A stretch of DNA of 8,875 nt from Albimonas sp041685625 (lineage in GTDB: Bacteria > Pseudomonadota > Alphaproteobacteria > Rhodobacterales > Rhodobacteraceae). A model generated the notes under the pieces. The model saw nothing but the letters and a program-made list of their open reading frames with translations. It searched no databases and was not told where the DNA came from. Positions 5,856 through 8,875 of the stretch are shown piece after piece. Numbering within the stretch: position 1 is the first letter of the stretch; the number at the start of each line of letters is the position of its first letter. Made by a program: the position numbers and the translations under genes. The stretch lies in assembly GCA_041685625.1 (NCBI GenBank), contig JAWLFJ010000141.1, positions 1-8,875 of the forward strand. Reading direction: 5' to 3'.

Positions 5856-6583
5856 CGACGAAGCGCGGCCGCGATCCGCGCGACTTCACGCTGGTCGCCT
5901 ATGGCGGCGGCGGGCCGCTTCACGCCGCGGCGGTGGCCGAGGAGCTCGGCATGCGCCGCGTGCTCGCGCCGTGGTCTCCGGGCCTTGTCAGCGCCTTCGG
6001 GCTTCTGGTCGCGGACGTCACCCTCGAGGCCGCCTGGGCCGATCCGGCGCCGCTCTCCGACGCCTCGCTCGACGCCGAGCGCGTCGACGCGATGCGTGCG
6101 CGGGCCGAGGCCGTCGCGCGGGAGGCGGGCCTCGACCCAGCCGCGGTCGGGATGGAGCTCGGCATCGACCTCCGCTATCGGGGCGAGGCGTTCGAGCTGA
6201 CCGTCCGCATCCCGCCGGCGCCCCGAACGGCAGAGGCCCTCCGGGGCGCGTTCGAGGCCGCGCACAGCGACCGCTACGGCTACGCCCGCCGCGACCTTCC
6301 GGTGGAGGTCGTGGCGCGGCGCGTCACCGTCTTCGCCCCCGCCGAGGGCGCTGTGCGCCCGCCCCTCCCCTCCGGCCGGGGCGGCCCGGCGGAACGTCAT
6401 GCCGCGATGTTCGGCGGCCGGCGTCTCGAGGCCGCGTTCCTGCCGCGCGACGCGCTCGCCCCCGGCTTCTCGATCGAGGGGCCGGCGGTGCTCGAGGAGG
6501 ACAGCGCCACCGTCGTCGTCCCGCCAGGCTGGCGCGCATCGTGCCTGCCGACCGGCGACCTCATGCTGGACCGCGCCTCATGA
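5852..6583 (+). pseudogene. hyuA: Hydantoinase A / oxoprolinase-type subunit, C-terminal fragment
   Basis: Beginning at the breakpoint, the frame reads VATKRGRDPRDFTLVAYGGG then GPLHAAAVAEELG, and PWSPGLVSAFGLLVADVTLE. These are characteristic of the C-terminal ATPase-fold part of HyuA/OplahA subunits. A C-terminal domain with AHSDRYGYARRDLPVEVVARRVTVF and IEGPAVLEEDSATVVVPPGW follows and ends normally at TGA 6581-6583. About 240 of an expected ~680-700 residues remain, the entire N-terminal actin-like half being absent. HyuA with HyuB performs ATP-dependent hydrolysis of hydantoins, 5-oxoproline or related cyclic amides. The stop overlaps the hyuB start (ATGA), which supports an original hyuAB operon. 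A long open frame upstream (from 5483) is not coding for it. Confidence 0.85.
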
Positions 6584-8253
6584 GCCTCGATCCCGCTCCG
6601 CCTCGCGATCCTCGTGCGCGGCCTCCAGGCGGCGGCGAACGAGATGGGCGCGAACCTGATCCGCTCCGCCTTTTCCGCCGTGGTGAGGGAGGCGCGCGAC
6701 TGCTCGACGGCCCTTCTCGACCCTCAGGGCCGCGTCGTCGCGCAAGCGGAGATGATCCCCTGCAGACCGCAGCCTTGGACCATTCCTTCCGCGCAGCGGC
6801 GGCGCAGCTCGACCTATCCGGGATCCGCGAAGGCGAGGCCGTGATCCTCAACGACCCCTACAGCGGCGGCCAGCACCTCAACGACGTGATCCTCTTCACC
6901 CCAGTCCTCCACCACGGCCGCCTCATCGGATGGGCGGGCAGCACCGCCCACCATCTCGACATCGGCGGCGGTCAGCCCGGCGTGAACGTCGAGGCGCGGG
7001 ACCTCATCGGCGAGGGCCTCGTGATCCCGCCCCTCCTGATCGACGTCGCCCGCGACTGGCACGGCGGCATGATGGAGCGGCTGATCTTCGCCAACATCCG
7101 CACGCCGACCATCGGCCGCGGCGACGTCGACGCGCAGTTCGCCGCCAACCATGTCGGTGCCCGGCGCCTGCGGGAGATGGCGGACCGGGTCGGCCCCGAC
7201 CACCTGCTCGAGGCGATGGCCGAGGCGCTCGACTGGTCCGAGCGGCGCATGCGCGCAGGCATCGCCGCCCTCCCCGACGGCGAATGGCGGGGCGAGGCGC
7301 GGATGGACTCCGACGGTTCCGTTCCCGAGGGCGGGCCGGCGACCATCGTCGCGACCGTCCGCATCCGCGGCGAGGAGGCGGAACTCGACTTCACCGGCTC
7401 GGCCACCGAGGCGCGCTCGAACTTCAACTCCCCCTACGCATCCAGCTACGCCGCCGCCGTCACCGCCCTCCGCACGGTCCTCTCGGACCGCGACATGCCG
7501 GCGAACGACGGCTGCAACCGTCCGGTCCGGGTGATCCTACCGAAGGGCAGCCTCCTGAACCCGCGGCCCGGCCTGCCCGTGCGCGCTCGTGCCACGGCGG
7601 CCTGCCGCGCCCTCGACGCCGTTCATGCCGCGCTCTCCCTCGCCGCGCCGGACCGCGCCCCGGCGGAGGGGATGAACACCACCACCGGGTTCGCGCTCAC
7701 CCGCCGGCTGCCCGACGGCAGCTTCGATCTGCACGTCGACATCCTCGGCGGCGGATGGGGCGCGTCTAAGGGATACGATGCGATCCACGCCACCGATCAT
7801 GTCCTGTCCTCTTGTCGCGTGACGCCGGTGGAGGCGATCGAACGCAACTGCCCGAATCTACGGGTGGAGGCGACCGCGCTTCTGCCCGACAGCTTCGGGG
7901 CCGGGGAGTTCGTCGGAGGCATGGGCCTCCTGCGCCGCTACCGGGTGCTGGAAGGCGGCGTCCGGCTCAGCCTCTACTCCGACCGCTTCGACCTGCCGCC
8001 GCGCGGCCGCGCGGGCGGGCGGGACGGCGGCCGGGCCTCGCTGACGGTGCTGCGCGGCGACCGGACGATCCGCCTGCGCGCCTCCGGCGCCGTCGAGCTC
8101 GAAGCGGGCGACGTGGTCGAGCTCCGCCTCGCCGGCGGCGGCGGCTGGGGCGACCCCGCCCGGCGCGACCGCGCCACCCTCGCCCGCGACCTCGCGGACG
8201 GCGTCGTTACAGCCGCATCCGCCCCGCTCTACGAAGACGGAGACGCGCCATGA
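6580..8253 (+). pseudogene. hyuB: Hydantoinase B / oxoprolinase-type subunit, full length with two compensating frameshifts
   Basis: HyuB is the partner subunit of HyuA in ATP-dependent cyclic-amide hydrolysis. From the ATG at 6580 the frame is open for 557 residues, the normal family length. NDPYSGGQHLNDVILFTPV (~91-109) and STAHHLDIGGGQPGVN (~121-136) are strong family signatures, and GGGGWGDP (519-526) is the hallmark near the C-terminus. Residues ~6-60, however, do not look like HyuB. Another frame over 6595-6760 reads RLAILVRGLQAAANEMGANL and RSAFSAVVREARDCSTALLD, which is the normal N-terminus. An extra C at ~6592-6594 and a missing base at ~6760/6761 would explain it. If real, the protein keeps its body but has a scrambled N-terminus; if sequencing errors, the gene is intact. 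It overlaps the next gene by 4 nt (ATGA). Confidence 0.85.
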
Positions 8254-8579
8254 CGGACCCACTGCGCCGCCCGGAGACGATCGACCCCGAGCCCCTGATC
8301 GCGGGCATCCGCGGCTGGGTCGAGATCGAGACGCCGTCGGAGCGACCCGACCTGATCGACGCCTTGCTCGACCGCGTCGAGGCCGACTTCGAGGGATTGC
8401 AGGTCACGCGCGAACGCTTCCCCGCCTCCGCCACGCGGGGCGGCCAGCTCCTGCTGCGCTACGCGCCCGAGGGCGTGCACGGGCGCCCGCTGACGGCGAT
8501 GGGGCACGTCGACACGGTCTGGAAGGTCTGGACCCTCGCCCGGCGTCCGGTCCGCATCGCGGAGGGTTGCCTGTGTGGA
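8250..8579 (+). pseudogene. M20-family metallopeptidase, N-terminal fragment
   Basis: The frame from ATG 8250 (GGAG at 8239-8242 as Shine-Dalgarno) reads an M20/carboxypeptidase-G2-like enzyme. AMGHVDTVW contains the HxD metal-binding motif (H86, D88), preceded by a normal N-terminal helix with the usual VEIETPS and followed by TLARRPVRIAEG, as in the family, where 'DGxLYGPG..DMKGG' should follow. Homology stops at residue 106-110 (8567-8579). Intact enzymes have ~370-400 residues and additional metal ligands; all are lost. The frame remains open to the window end through unrelated sequence. M20 enzymes hydrolyse amide/peptide/carbamoyl bonds, which would follow HyuAB ring opening. The four-nucleotide overlap with hyuB shows co-transcription. 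Confidence 0.8.
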
Positions 8580-8875
8580 TGGCTCCGGTTTTGCAAGGGT
8601 GATTTTCGGGTGACCGTGATCTCTGCGGATTGCGGTCATGTGTTCGGCCTGTTGGCGTGGTGCGTCTCTCGACCGCTGGCCTTGACGAAGTCCGCAGGCC
8701 GGGTCCCAATCATATTGACGAGCAATGACGCCCAGGCAACTGCTTCGGGGTGTCCCGGCTACGGTCCTTCCTATCGGATCATCATCACCGTCCATGCCCT
8801 CGCAAGTCAAGCGGCGCGCAAGTTATCCGCGCCGCACTGTTTCTCAGCCTATTGCAGGCGCCTTGTAGTCTTCTT
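8580..8875. other. Unidentified, less GC-rich sequence interrupting the peptidase
   Basis: Base composition drops visibly after ~8580 and no family is recognisable in any frame. The forward frame from the peptidase stays open to the window edge (HVFGLLAWCV, VPIILTSND) but shows no known motif. The minus frames are short or interrupted. The abrupt change inside a conserved gene suggests the edge of an insertion sequence or other insertion, starting around TGGCTCCGGTTTTGC. A matching terminal repeat or target duplication cannot be tested because the other end lies outside. Confidence 0.4.

Noticed and set aside
5971..8253. Very long forward open frame of 760 codons ending with HyuB
   Set aside because: Its first ~200 codons overlap the hyuA fragment in another frame and are Arg/Gly/Pro-rich noise; real HyuB begins at ATG 6580.
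8611..8638. TGACCG...CGGTCA inverted repeat in the right flank
   Set aside because: Six-base arms with a long 16-base gap; too weak to call as an IS end or operator.
1..8875. CRISPR arrays, tRNA or rRNA genes
   Set aside because: No regularly spaced repeats and no cloverleaf or rRNA-like segments were seen on either strand.

Overview
The window is GC-rich, with alphaproteobacterial-looking genes: CTC/GTC/GCC/CGC-type codon choice, TRAP and branched-chain-amino-acid-type transporters, and hydantoinase/oxoprolinase-type catabolic genes. A Rhodobacterales- or Rhizobiales-like host would fit. The lineage is inferred from gene style only; there is no rRNA or other marker. Nothing was searched against a database, so all family calls rest on recognisable motifs.

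Layout. (1) 1-~736, minus strand: remains of a catabolic operon. A C-terminal piece of an enolase-superfamily (galactonate-dehydratase-like) enzyme is followed 4 nt later by the first ~83 codons of a maleylacetate-reductase/iron-alcohol-dehydrogenase-like gene. That gene then runs in frame into what looks like the tail of an IS66-type TnpB. (2) 737-1138: no convincing gene; it holds a 19-bp imperfect palindrome that could be an operator. (3) 1139-4173, plus strand: a complete, intact TRAP transporter operon dctP-dctQ-dctM, with a TTG start for dctP and two consecutive stem-loops at the dctP/dctQ boundary. (4) ~4180-4672, minus strand: 3' part of an IS630-family transposase, 5'-truncated and with a single-base frameshift, converging on dctM. 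(5) 4710-8579, plus strand: parts of an ABC-import plus hydantoinase/oxoprolinase-type cluster. It has an intact livF-type ATPase, the first ~112 codons of a Tat-exported substrate-binding protein joined abruptly to the C-terminal third of hyuA, a full-length hyuB whose first ~55 codons are out of frame between two compensating single-base indels, and the first ~106-110 codons of an M20-type metallopeptidase. (6) ~8580-8875: unrelated, less GC-rich sequence that interrupts the peptidase; it was not identified and may be the edge of a mobile element.

The TRAP system is the only complete functional unit. The ABC/hyu/M20 genes would once have formed an import-and-hydrolyse pathway for a cyclic amide or lactam-like compound: ABC uptake, ATP-dependent ring opening by HyuAB, then amide hydrolysis by an M20 enzyme. 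Here the pathway is broken in at least three genes.

The main message is a mosaic of two or three catabolic islands joined by at least five abrupt breakpoints, two of them beside insertion-sequence remnants. I see no convincing new molecular system. The breakpoints and the three homopolymer-length frameshifts could be real genome decay, or partly sequencing or assembly error, and that should be settled first.
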